Part shown: one piece after another, positions 12,645 to 26,000 of the stretch
How the letters are laid out: the number at the start of each line of letters is the position of its first letter
Position numbering within the stretch: the stretch's first letter is position 1
NCBI GenBank assembly: GCA_019614645.1
Contig: JABWDB010000008.1
Location: 11,184,501-11,248,500 of the forward strand
From: Stratiolaelaps scimitus
Taxonomy: Eukaryota > Arthropoda > Arachnida > Mesostigmata > Laelapidae
DNA: 64,000 bases
Reading direction: 5' to 3'
Made by a program: the position numbers and the translations under genes
Notes under the pieces: generated by a model
The model's database searches: none
The model's input: the letters and a program-made list of their open reading frames with translations, nothing else
Told to the model about the DNA's origin: nothing

Positions 12645-14091
12645 TGACACGATGGACGATGATGACCGCGGGAAAATTCAAAATTGTCCACAATTGCGCA
12701 CATGAAACATGATTTTCAACCGAAGCCAGACCTTACTGGCAACATGTACGTATAGCAGGGAGATATCACATGAGTACGAACCGGGTATTCACGGCCGCGT
12801 TTCTTTGGATTCTTCGATCAACCTTGCAAGAACGGTCACGGCTATGACAATACAGGGCCAAAACATTCGTGTGATTCGTGCACGGTTACCAGACGACGCT
12901 GGTTAGCGGGAACAAAATATTGTTTCCGCAGCTGAGCCGATCGAATACAGTTGTCCCCAGTCGAAGACAGATAGTCATACAGATATACACAAAGTGGGAG
13001 ACCAGGAGTTTTTTTTTCGAACGCAGGAGGGAGGTGCCAAATGTTGTTGGTTATTTTCAAATAAGCTGTTGTTTTTTGTTTGCATACTCGTGGTGTGTGT
13101 GTAAACTACATCGATCACATTTCGCCGGTAACCAGAGCGATCTGGCAAAGGCAAGTCTTCAGACGCCATCTAGTAGATTTGTGCATTGTGTTATTCGTGT
13201 TCAGTATGAGGGTAAATCATTAGCGGTGTCGTCGGATTACAGAGAACATGTAACAATGTCGACTGATTGTTAAGTAACAGCGATATTCGCTTATGGATGA
13301 GGCAAATCTCATGATTGTCTTAGTTGGAACGTATACCACGTCACCGGGGTCATTTTCGCACGACGTATTTGACATATGGGATGTATCGTTGGGCTCGAAG
13401 CAGCGATGGGTAACATACCGATCTGGGAATCTTCTCCTGTTTCTGTTCTATGTACAGCGAGTTTGTGTTCATCTGGTATTAAAAAAATAATACCATTACA
13501 ATTATGTAAAAGATAATGGGATAATGGTTAGCGTAGTAGCAGTCGTGTTTTAACAACAATTAGTTTTATTAATTAATGAATTTTGTTAACTACACTAAAG
13601 ACGAAGAATGCTATAAATAAAAGAAAAACTCTTGAATAATAAGAGTCGGAGAGATCAAGTTCCAATTGGGATAGTGGTCTGGCAAAGCAAAAAGGGACAA
13701 TGGGGGAAACCTATTGATTTTTTTTCAGTTTGCTATCTAGACCTGCTCGCACGACCTTCTAACAAATGTAATCAGCTATTATTTGCTGTAAGCTGATATT
13801 GATTCATTCACGTGTAGGGTGACACATCACCGGGTGCAATTGATCGTATTCCTGTGTGCAAAATTTCGCCAAACAGTGTGATCGCCCTTGCAGACCAGGC
13901 ATTATGAGTTAATAAGTAACTCTTAAATCTTTGCCTTTCAAAATCTTAAAGCAACTTCTACCTGTTTTTAATCATCTCTGTTGTTAGTTCCCTATTTATT
14001 TCTGTTGTCGTTTTTGTAATGAACGACACACTGCGCATTCGATGACAAGTCGCCGCTAGTAAATTACGTGTTTTGTGTAACTTGATTTCGC
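12645..14091. other. Divergent intergenic region between kinase and dynactin genes
   Basis: This region separates two divergently transcribed genes and should hold both promoters plus the dynactin 5'UTR. No convincing coding exon was seen. Several open frames (12709-12906, 12878-13273) have no domain signature or splice context. Confidence 0.5.
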
Positions 14092-17000
14092 ATGCCGTGT
14101 CAACAGATGGCGGAACGATCACTTCGCGTTGGCGAACGTGTCGAGTTGGTCGGCAAGGATGTCACTGGAAAAGTGGCCTTCGTGGGCATGACAGCATTTT
14201 CTTCAGGAAAATGGGTCGGAGTCATTCTCGACGAACCTAAGGGCAAAAATAACGGAACCGTGCAGGGGAAATCTTATTTTAGTTGCCTCGATAATCATGG
14301 TACGTATAAAATAGAAGAAAACCACTTCGAATAGATTCGCTAATATGATTTAGTTACGGCAATATTGCGCAATGCTGTTCCGCAAGTTTTTACCTTAATT
14401 GGCATCGGGCCAGTAGGAACCCAAAATAATATGGTACAGGTCGTAGGTGGTACAGTCGTCGACGTTTCTAAGACAAATCATTTCGCCCATCGAAATGATT
14501 TGTCTTAGAAACAAGAAAAGAAAAAAGCGCGTCGCATGTGAACTCGCTGTTAATCCTTAACGTGTTGTGGTGTACGGAATCTTCTTTCGGCAGGGATCTT
14601 CCTCCGCCAGTCCCAACTGAAACCCTTAGACGAAATGTCCGCGTCCCGTACTTCAATCGGCTCCTCGAGCTCATCCACTGGTCCCCGAGCGTCACTGGCA
14701 CCTCCCAGCAAAAGCAAGCTGAAACCCCCGACAGTGTCGTCTGCCACGCGCAAGACTTCGCTGGGAACGGCGGGCCGACCCTCAATCGCAACCGCAAATG
14801 CACCCAGCCGCACAGCTAGTTCGCTGTCCGTAGCCGCTGTACGTATGTTGATCACTATGGCACAACGTACCTATGATGTTCGACGTTGACCGATGCCGAT
14901 CTGTGTCAATGGACGCCTGCGCTTTCTTCTATTGCGTTCAAGACGGTTGATTTCATTTAGTTTACAAAGTATTTGCCGGATTCCCCCGAAGGATAGGAAA
15001 AAGTACTGGCAAAGTGTACAGGGAACTATTTCGTTAGAAACGATCGGGTACGGCGTTCTGAACTGGCAAGATGGCGTTCCAGCGGATCCCTCGAAGTCAT
15101 AAGCTCGGCCTCTGCATCATTACCCTTCGTATCTAAATTGTTCGTTTCGGCTGTCCTAGACGAAGAAGAACAGAAGACTTTTCATAACCATAGCAGCTAA
15201 AAACAGCAGAAAATTTTCAAACACCCATTGTCGGAGTTTTCTAAACAAAACAAGCAATACATTTTTTAGACAAAAAGCAACGTTTTGGTGTGCGGAAAAG
15301 TAGACTCTTCAGCTTTTGCCATAAAGTACAAATCTGAATGCGGAACTCTGACACGCTCATTAGCTGTCTAACTTGAATATTTGTTTCAGTCGGAGAAATC
15401 CCTCGAGGAACTCTCCGCATCGATGATGTCTGTGGCTTCGATGAGCGCGTCGACAACAGCCGTTCAACTGGAGGGGGAGTTGACTTCGGCACGGGTTGAA
15501 GTAGCAAAGAAGGACAAAGAAATCGACGATCTACGTGCGGAGGTGAAGGATGTACAGGAAAAACTCGAGACAATTATGGCGAAACGCGGTGAGGATCGTG
15601 AGAAAATACGCGAGTTTGAAAAGACCAAGATTCAGCTAGAGCAACTTCTCGAATACAAAGCCAAAATCGCTGAAAGTCAAGCTGATCTGCAGAAACAACT
15701 TGCCCAGGTACGTGCGTGCTAGCAATTTGAGAATAAATCATAATTAGGTAAACGGGACTTTTACACATGGTAGAAATCTCAGCTTCGTTCACTCTAGAAC
15801 AAAAGGCTGGGAGATGCTATAAACTGCTTGAAAGAGGCAATGCAGACTGACGGGGCGGCTTTTATCAATTGAGGCTTTTATGATTGAGCTTCGAAGACTA
15901 TCGTGCTGTTTGATCAAGTGCGTTTGGCCAACTTGCTTGTTTGCCCTTACAAAAATGCCACGCCAACGTTAGTGATCTTGATCTAGACTCTATGGATCTA
16001 TAGAATATGTGGAATGGGTTTCTCCCCTTTACAAAACTTCATGTCGGGAATCTGACGAGTTGTCGAAGGGTGTCTTTTGACAGTTCTCTGGGTGGAACTC
16101 GTCAGCAGGGAGTGTAATGGTGAAAAGTTGAATGCTACAACAGACCTGAAGCCACGTGTTCTGTTAACCTTGTATGGCGTCTATCTATCAACCCCAGGCA
16201 CGCAAGGACGCCCAAGATGCGATCGAGGAAAAGAATCGACATGCCGAGGAGATGAGCGATGTCAGTGAAGCCATTGAGATGGCCACGCTTGACAAAGAAA
16301 TGGCCGAAGAAAAGGTTCGTTGATAAGAATTATACGCAACAGAGCACCATAGTTTGACACAGAATGAGTGAAGGATCAATGAAAACCGCCAATTTACCTT
16401 CCTAATGCAAGTATTTGTTCACGATTATATGTTATGGCGCTATTCCAAAAAACACATTTTTTGGACGTTAATACATTAGCTCCAATCTGGTGGTTGTAGT
16501 AGTAGCAGTAGTCAATGGGAACCTACAGGTACGCTAAAACAAGTGCATCACATCAGTCGGTGGTGAGCTGTGTTTATTTATAAAACATGTATATAGAACA
16601 GTGACAAATTGATGATGATCATGAAGATACCTATCATGATGATATGAGGATTGTGACAGCCCAGATGCAATGCTGATGAGACGGACGCTTTGTAGTCCAT
16701 TGTTATATTTCTATACTCATTTTTTCCACGAAGTCGGCGGAAATACTTGGAACTTTCGATAGAAAAAGGGATTGTAGAGATAGCCAGGATACGTCGAAAC
16801 GGGATAGCCAGCCTTCTTCAGGAGTTTCTTCAGAAGAAAGAATCCATCGGCTTGCAATACGGCTGAGCTCAACTGAAATGTGATTCAACGATCACACACA
16901 CACAGACGCGCATGACACCGTACACCCAGATTAATAGTTTATATTATATTATAATTTTTTTTTCTGCTTACGCTGTTATTATTAACGTTATCATTATGGA

Positions 17001-20000
17001 TCGTCATAGATATGGATCTGTTGGTAGTCTGTCGAAATCTAGAGCATATAGCGGAGCTGATTAATTGGAAAAGGATTGTCCAGTGAAACAACTTCTCTTG
17101 ACGCTTTACTTGGTTAGCATTTTTCGAATAATAATTTTCTCTTCAATTTCTTGTTTGAATATCATAGCAAAACGATTTAAAAAAATGCATTATCCATCCC
17201 TGTTATCGACGGTCACAATCAGTCCTGCATTCTAAAGATCGTTCGTTGGGAATACAAATTTCACTTTTCTTTTCACGGAAACGTCGTTTAGATCACAAGT
17301 TCACATAGACGCCACTAGTGAGACACCGTTTCCAGTTGAACGTGTGGCGATGCCTGTCGACTTTCGCCGTTCGATTCGCAAAGAAGTATCCATTAATAAG
17401 ACGTAATAAACAACCTACATCGTCACCGCTGACCGCGCGCACTACTCACAAGTATAACAAGCACGAAGAAGGCAAGTAAATGAAGATCCATTCGTGAGAC
17501 CATCGTGTAGACAGACACCAGCTGAGCTCCTGTCAATGTGTATTGTGCGTATGTTGAAGCTGTGGCTTGTCCGACGGCTGTGCCCAGTTCAACGATGTGG
17601 CGTATACATGCGCGGCAAGGAGTGCGTCAGCCCGTCCTGAATTTGTCTCGCTGACACCCGTGGTTTGTGTCACTGTGGTCGTTGATCCACGTCGGCTATA
17701 TATAACATTCAGATAGAGAAGTGGGGCAAGGCTATGGCAGGAAGGCGGGTCGTGGATGGGCCTACGGCGCGACAGGGTCGAATCTCGATCGGTCGGCAGG
17801 CGGGTTCAACCCGGTCTACCATCCAGCAGGTCATTCAGACTTACAGCGTTATCACAGGCATTTTCAGTCGAAGGGTCTCAAGGGCATCAGCCGCATTACG
17901 AAATCATCTATAACATCCACTGATCGGGCTCCGGGGTCAACGCCTGCAAACTGCATTATATGATCATTTTCTGTTGTCGTCTCCCTCTCGCGTTCAACTC
18001 GTATCGATTAGCGTCCAGCTTGGCGAGGGGACCAAGTTTTGGTGAAAATCAAATATAGGTGTCCACCACTCTTCAACGATACATTTTTTGATCGAAGAGC
18101 TGGATCAAAATTGGGTAACGGCTTTTGGTAGACCGCGCACGTGATTTGAACAGTCGCCCAGTGCTACACGTGCGAATGTGATAATGCGAATCATATACGC
18201 ACATAGTTACGCTCCCCGTTGTTGTTATCGTCGTTATCGTTATGGTCGGAATTCTGTTTCTGCGCCTTACGCACAGATCATTAGGCAGGCTGGGTCCTGG
18301 ATTCGTTTCGTTCGAAGTGAGCTGCGATCCGCTGCGGAGCTGCTGAGGCGTGTCGACACCATCCGTCAATGAAAGGTCGAACGCTTCCCCGTGAAATGGA
18401 AATCCACGCGCTAAATAGCACCCAATAATATCGGGGCTGAATTAGGCGATCAAATGGCCGTGCGGTATTAGCTATAACGTTTAGATGGGCACCCGTTGAC
18501 ATTAGCGATGACAAACGTGTCGTGTCGTGAACTAATGGATTGGTATGATTCCGTTCCTCGCTTCTCCACTCCCTCCCGCTGCTTCAGCGCTCTACGACCC
18601 TGCTCATCTAGGAAAATCGCAATGCAAACACCCTTCAACTTAAATGGTTCACTAGGGAGTGATGCTATATTTATATATTATATCAAGCTAGAAATGTATA
18701 AGTGACTAAATCATAACCGAGTGATTATAAGCAGCATAGGATGTCGTTTATAAGTTACGTTGTAGTTGGACAACTGTTGAAACGTGATCATAGGATGGGA
18801 CCGTCGAGGGGATTTCTTGAAAAGAGTAAATCATTGAAAATATTATTTCCGTCATAGACAAACAGGTACAAAGTATTCTTGTTATTCTTGTTTAGTTAAC
18901 TACAGTATAATTAACCAATTTGTCATTCTGATGAATGACAAATATTACTACAATATACTAACTAACCAATATGTCAATCTGATGAATTCAAACCGGAATC
19001 TCGAAGGAAAATCCACCCCGTACAGCTTCAATACTTATATTATACTATACTACACCGAACTGCTATCAGCACCTATGCGTATGCGTGACAATTCTTTTTT
19101 TATTTGCTAAATAATACATATATGAATGATGCGACCCATTGATAAAATAAGCAGAGCGCTAAGACTTCATCCGATTCAATAGATTGCACTTCTTGCGCCT
19201 TCTCCTCCGGAACTGTCCGCTGTTGTCGCGTGAGCAGAAGTTCACTGTCGCTGTAGTAACGTAACAGGTCCACCTCGATCCGCAAGTTTCAGTTTTATCA
19301 GCAGTTGCCGTTGAACTTGCAGATCCACCAGATACAAAGTACGTTTCCAATGATCGTGCCGGGATCGGACATGCTTGAGATTGCGACAGCTATTATAAGC
19401 CAATAATTAGGAGGCATTTGCTCGAGCTTAAGTAAAACAGTATGATCGGTATGGTCCGGTTAGCAATACTGCCGAAGGACTGGAGCGACTGGGTATTCGC
19501 ACTATGGGAAAATACAATGCGGCGTACTGAAGAGAATTTCGCTTCTGTGGTAGGCTGAACAACTGCAGTTGGAATTGGACGATCTGAAAACTCGAGCGGA
19601 GATGGCGGAGTCCGAGCTGCAACTGCTTAAGAAGGAGCTTGAAGAGAAGGGACCAGAGTCGGTTGGAGCTGATTTCATGAACAAGCAACAGGAACAGCAA
19701 ATTCTGAAATTAAAGGATGCCGTTGTTAAGCTTCGGGACATCAACGCTACCGACAGGTGAGTTTGACATTTGACGAATTGCTGGCCGTTGTCCAAATCCG
19801 ATCCAGATCGTTTATTGTTGTGACGTATGTCAAATATTGATCGGTCATACGACGGATACTTCGGTCGCGACAAGTTCGACTAGTGGATAAATAGTGAGAA
19901 ATTTCGCATTTCGCAGAACTTCTCGTTCTAGCCTCTTGCTGTGGATCGATTTTGAGGAAATTTTATAGAATTTATTTTATAGAGCAGCACTTTACAGTTA

Positions 20001-23000
20001 CGATAATAATCATAATATTTTGTGTCGACGGACAACGCAAATACCTTCGATTTTAAGAGAACGGCCTAAGTTCCCTTAAGTATAGGATTTGCACCATCAA
20101 TATACACCATTGTTTAAATGTTTGAGCACGTTGAGATCGCATTATCCACGCTACGTTTACGCATTGTTTAACTCGGCCCAGGATTTTTATGCTCTATCAT
20201 GTTATATTTTGTGAAATGCTTAATCGGTTTGTTTTTAATCTTCGTTTTTTTTTAGAATGAAGATGTCTGAGATGGCAAAGGAGCTGGAACAGGTGAAGCA
20301 CGACCTCTCTGACGTCAGAAGGATAAATTCCAAACTTAATCAGGAAGTCGACAAGTATGAAGTGCAGATTGGCGAACTCCACGAACAGGTATACTGCATG
20401 TGACAAGAAACAGCTCATATGTTAAGATGAACCCAAAACGCGGTCGAAAGGATATGAGGCGAAACGTACGATTTAGATATGAGTAGGTTTAAACTCTGAC
20501 GAACGCGATACATTCCTGCTCTATCAGTTGTAGACAGTCGTTATGAAGTGTGATGACGTTCCGAGGAATTAGTAGAGATAATACTCAATGTGGACGTTTG
20601 CTATTAAGCATGACTGTTATGGCGGACAATTTATTAAGCATTCATTGATAAATATATACTCCTTGATCAATCGTTGGACTTGGCCTGACTGATGTCGTCA
20701 ATGACAATTTCGGCTGATTTCACCAGATCGACGCGGCTCTCGGCGCAGAAGAAATGGTCGAAAAGCTGACAGAGAAGAATTTGTCCCTCGAAGAGAAGGT
20801 CCGCGAACTCCAAGAGATGGTCGACGATCTAGAGAAGATGCAGGAGTTGAATGACGAACTTCAGGAGACTGCACGAGAGTCGGAGCAGGACCTCCGAGAA
20901 GAGATCGAGACAGCCAACTCGAAGGTGAGCCGTGTGAAATCAATGTCTGTTTTATATCAGCGCTGACTAATGCGCTTACAATCAATTTAACAAAATCGAT
21001 GTATAAGGTGAACCTGTACAGAATATAAGTATACTTGTCGATAACGTTTCATTTGGATATATATATACTTATATATATATATATATATCCAAATGAAACG
21101 TTATCGACGACTTGTTATCTCGTCATCGGCAAGATGTGCTGTGCCGTCTCGCGACGACCCATTTGTATATCCTACAGACTTCTTTAATCTTTAACTATAA
21201 GCACCTCTTCGTGGTTGCCGTCGTTTCTATTTTATTTATTTATATTTATAAATAAATATTTATTTATAAATTAATTTAAATATTTACTGAGTCAATGATT
21301 TGCGCTGAAGTGAACGAGCCAAATAACTACCGAGTAAATGTGTTCTCCCCACAGCTTCTTGATGCACATAAGAAAATCGAGGCTATGAACTACGCGATTG
21401 CCGACTACGAACAGACCATACAGAAGTTCCGTGACCATACCGAGAGGCTCAAAGAGAAAATTGAAGTAAGTAAAGTTTTACTTGGCTTGAAGAAAAGACA
21501 AAACTGACAGCAGTTACTGGCAGCCTTCTAGAGCGCATAGAATTGTATTTGATGTAGTTTGAGAAGGATGAAGCTCTCCGGCCCCGCGAGTTACGGGTTC
21601 ATCCGTGATTGGCTAACTATACAGGAGTTAGAACCATTGCTGCTAAGTCGTGAACGAATAAAATACCTGTCGACACTATTGTGTGCATACATTGTGCTAG
21701 AAGGTATTCAATGTAACCGACGATCGTGTCTAACCAGTTTATTTGTGGTGACCCTTCCGTATGCAACGTTCGTCATGGTCACTCTGTAGGAGCTACAGAA
21801 GAGGCTGGCAGAGGAAACACAAGATCGCTCACTGCAAACAGCAACCGAGTCCATCGACTACAAGGTGCGATTCGCCGAGACGAAGGCGCATGCTCGGGCC
21901 ATCGAAATGGAATTACGCCGCCTGGAGGTTGTGCAGGCGAATCAGCACGTCAGATACGTGTGCGCCTTTCTCCCCGATGCGTTCCAGGTACGATCAAGCA
22001 CAAGTGTACGGTGCTATGACGTAACGCGCAGTCGTGCAGTTACACTATTTCAACATAGCTTAGATAACGATCAGTGCCGTTGTATTCAACGATGTACAGT
22101 GGAACCATGAACCCTTCGAAATATTGAACAGTAATAACGACCGATGTTTAACTGGAGAGAGCCTGATCGATCACAAACACCGATTCATATACTCAGTTTT
22201 TATGCTGACTCTTGAATTCAGATCGGTGTGAGCCTGATTCGTAGCGTCGACAAGTGACTTTCGAACCATTACATTACGATCGTGTCTGGTTTACTGGTCG
22301 ATGAAGTTCATATAAAGATGAAGTTGTAACATTTCCAAGACGGTCCTTTTCACATTACGACGAGCAGAAACATTATCTTGAGCCAACATTGCCCTGATTC
22401 GATTTGCACAGGCGCGCGGCGGAGATCACGAAGCTGTCAAAATGCTCCTCCTTGTTCCTCGGATTATAGCCAAGTGCAACATCTTGGCGGCCCAGTTGCG
22501 TGAGAAGTTCCCTGCGCCGGAGTACATCACGCGAGCTCTGGTGCTGAAAACGCACACCCTCGAGCAATACACATACGGTTGCATGATGCTGTACCTCCTG
22601 TATACGTTGTATTCACTTTTACAGCAGTACATCACGTAAGTAGCTCGTATACTTAGACAATGATCTGCTAAATCTGCACGATGCATTTCTGCTTGTAGAA
22701 TAACTCAATTCGACCAAACGACAATTTTTTTTTGTTTCCCGTACTGTGCAGTTGTATTAAAGGAACTGGAATCTTTACGATGCTTAAGTTACCTCTCTTA
22801 TATGTCACGAGGTCGCGGGATTCGAATCAGCGGTCTCCGGCTTTGTACAGCCAGAGATAGCGAAGAGTATTAAAATAGCCGAGCAATTGTAACTGATTAA
22901 ATACACAACATGCTTCGACAGCGACAGCGATAGCACGGGGGTGTAATATACGTCCTTCGTTTTTCAAAACTGATTTCTACCAGGATTTTCAGCTTGCCTC

Positions 23001-26000
23001 CGGGTAATCTGTTCAATACCTTAGATAGCTTCTCTTCTAGCGTTCCTCGTTACCCTCACAAACCGAAAGCGTAAGCCCCAAAGTTTAATGTTTTGAACGC
23101 TTCGTCAGTATTGCTCATATACCTATCATCGCTCAGTCTCCAATGGTTCGTGTGTTGTTGTCGTCGTCGTCTATAGCGCGTTCGAGTCTTGCAGCGTCGA
23201 TCTCTATCAGAAGTGTGCGACGCTGTTCTCAGAGATGATCGCCCAGGAGAGACTTATCGACTTCTATATCGACCTGTTACGAAAGGATCAACTCGATGAG
23301 AACGTGCCTCTCGATAAGCTGGAGAAAGCCGTAACATACTTCGAAAGCCTCTACAGGTATTTAGGGTGTACTACTTTGTCGTCCAAATACAATACCGCCT
23401 TTATTCATTTATTAAATCGCGTCTTTGAAATTCATTGTAATATTGTTGTAATACACTTGGTTGTGGTGCTGGAGGAACGTTTGAACGTTAGCTTAAGGCA
23501 TTTACGGCGGAATTATACGACGACTGTGTCGATTCTTGATTGATCGATGATCGTCTGTTGTGCGTTGTCCAATATAAGCGTGCATCTGTCGTCGGAGCGG
23601 GTGTCCGGCTCGCAGTTCATGGCCGATCGTCTGAAAGTGATGGGGGTATCATGCTACGCGATTCTCGCCTGCCTTAAAGCTATCAAGAGCCTGACGAAGG
23701 ACAATAAGGACGAGCTACTCGCCCTTCTTGATGATGCGGTTACCGCCACCGAAGAGATCCAGCACGTTCTTAAGAAGGTATAAGCTTAGGTGCGCTCCTT
23801 GAAGGGAACACCTTGTTGTACACCAACATTTCATTATTTATGAATTGAACTTAGTAGTACTCCACAGAGAGTGTTTTTACTTGGTTCAGGCTAATCCTAA
23901 CAACAGCATGTTGGTCCGTACAGAAACCTCAGTTGTATCGCGCGCCAGAAAGATCTCAAGAATCCGGATCAAGGGGAACACGAGTTTGAGCCTTACTAAG
24001 AAATTTTTCGTTTGTAGCACGTCTCTTGAACGTAGATGCTCACATTGATTAGTCTCCCTTCTGATGACTTACCCTTGCGCCATCTACAATTAAATGATTC
24101 GCACATTTCAGATTAAACGACGCGTCCCCTTGGAACAGAATTCACCCATTGTTCTGGAACTCAGCACGGACACTCAGGAAGAAGTGTTGGAGTGCTGTCA
24201 CAAGCTGGGCCGGGTTCTTAGGGTGTTTTTGAGCTTGCAGAAGGCCGCTATTCAGAGCACAATTTCGCAAGGCGAACATAGCGAGGAGATCCCACTCGAG
24301 AAGCTCAAGGAGCTAACGCATGAAGCCACTGATCGTGTGTACGGCAAAGAAGACAATGGGCCCGAGTGTCTGCGCTTGTCGCTGAAGGGAGTCCTTGACG
24401 CGTTGACTGCTTTAAACGACAAGGTGCAGGAGGGCTCCATGGAAAAGGAGAGCTCGAGCATCATCAAGATGACGCCGCCAGCGCAGATCTGCGCTCAAAC
24501 AGCGAAGGAGAAAGCCAAGGACATGGACCAGATGCGAGTGCGCATTGAACAACAGCAGAGTGACATCCAGGAGTTGCGCAAGGCCGTCAAAGCGAAAACG
24601 GAGGAGGTGCGCGAGATGTCGCTTCGACGCGATATGGCTGAGAAGCGTGTGGATATGGCGTGCAGGGACGTTGAGGAGCAACGCGACCGGCTTCAGCGGC
24701 AGCTAGACGAACTGCAAATACAGATGAAAAAGAACGAAAAAGTTCATACCGAGACGACCGAAGTACTCGAGTCCGACATTAGCCAACTGGAGAAGGAACG
24801 TCGCGAGCTTAAAGAGCAGGTCAAGACGTTACAGCGGAAAGGGGACTCTTCAGGTGTCCGAGCCGATGTTCGCATGAGCCCTGCCCATTCACATTCGCCT
24901 TCAGGGGTGGCGTCCGCAGCCGGCGCGCCTCTCGCTTCAGGCGTTACGCCTGTTGCTGGTAAGTCCGATTCGCGATGACACCTACTCTACTACTCGTTCG
25001 CTGAGCACACTGTTTGAAAAGAACTTTCATGAGTGACTTTCAGATACTAAACAGTTGTATATGCTATAAAATCAATTTGTGACAACTTTCTTTCAGAATC
25101 GCATGCAGCTAGCATAGCCTTGACATTGGTGCGGCTTTGAATATTGTTGTGGGTCAATTCCTATCGACCTCCTTTTTCCTAGTGTCCCCGAACTCGGAAA
25201 TTACATTCTCGACCTATGGGATGGTCATTTCATTTATTTCAGATGGCGTAGTTGATGGTCTTCGCGACCAGGTTGCCGCTCTGACACGCGCACTGCAAGT
25301 TGTCCGCAATTCACATTTCCATCAGACAGCGGACGAAGTGAGTGAATCAGCGAGTCGTCTTCGTGCGCTCGATGTGCCCAAGAATCCCGGCTGGCTATTG
25401 AAAGCGACCAACGGCAGAGAGGATAGTATTCCTCAGGAACAGCTCGAGGTCCGCCAACGGATCTATGAACTCACGAAGAAGATTCACACCGTGAAATCTG
25501 TAGGTGTTGTCGTCCTCGATCTTTCGGTCACTCGATTTGTTATATAGTTCATCTTTATTAGTCGGTAGACGTGCTAATGTTGCAATCATGTATTGCAGAT
25601 AGAGAGAGCTATTGATTCCTTTGGTCGGCTGATCCTCGTCCATCAGATACCGCTGCCACCCCACGAGCGCTCCCCCATGACTAACACAATGGTCTCCCTC
25701 AACCTCCGCCCCTTCTGTTTTCGTTTTCTGGACGCATCTCAGGAGTACCTTGCTACGCTCGCGGAGCAAAGCGCGATCACCCCGTTGGGATCGCGGGACG
25801 CCGGTACCGCTTTGGCTCAACACTCGGCTCGCGAGGTGCAATTGGCGCGTCTTAAAGAGCAGAGCTTCACGCTTGAAAAGGAGGTCCGAGAACTGGTAGC
25901 GCGCGTCCGACCCGGTCAGCACATCCAGACCACCTTGCGGAAATTCCCTCATCCATTGTTCACTAAGGTAAACACGATTAGTTGACAGCAGCCAATGCAG

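Noticed and set aside
25096..25140. Possible extra dynactin exon after the acceptor TTTCAG at about 25096
   Set aside because: Joining it to the previous exon in phase leads to a stop codon after a few residues. The acceptor at 25242 keeps the frame and the family similarity.
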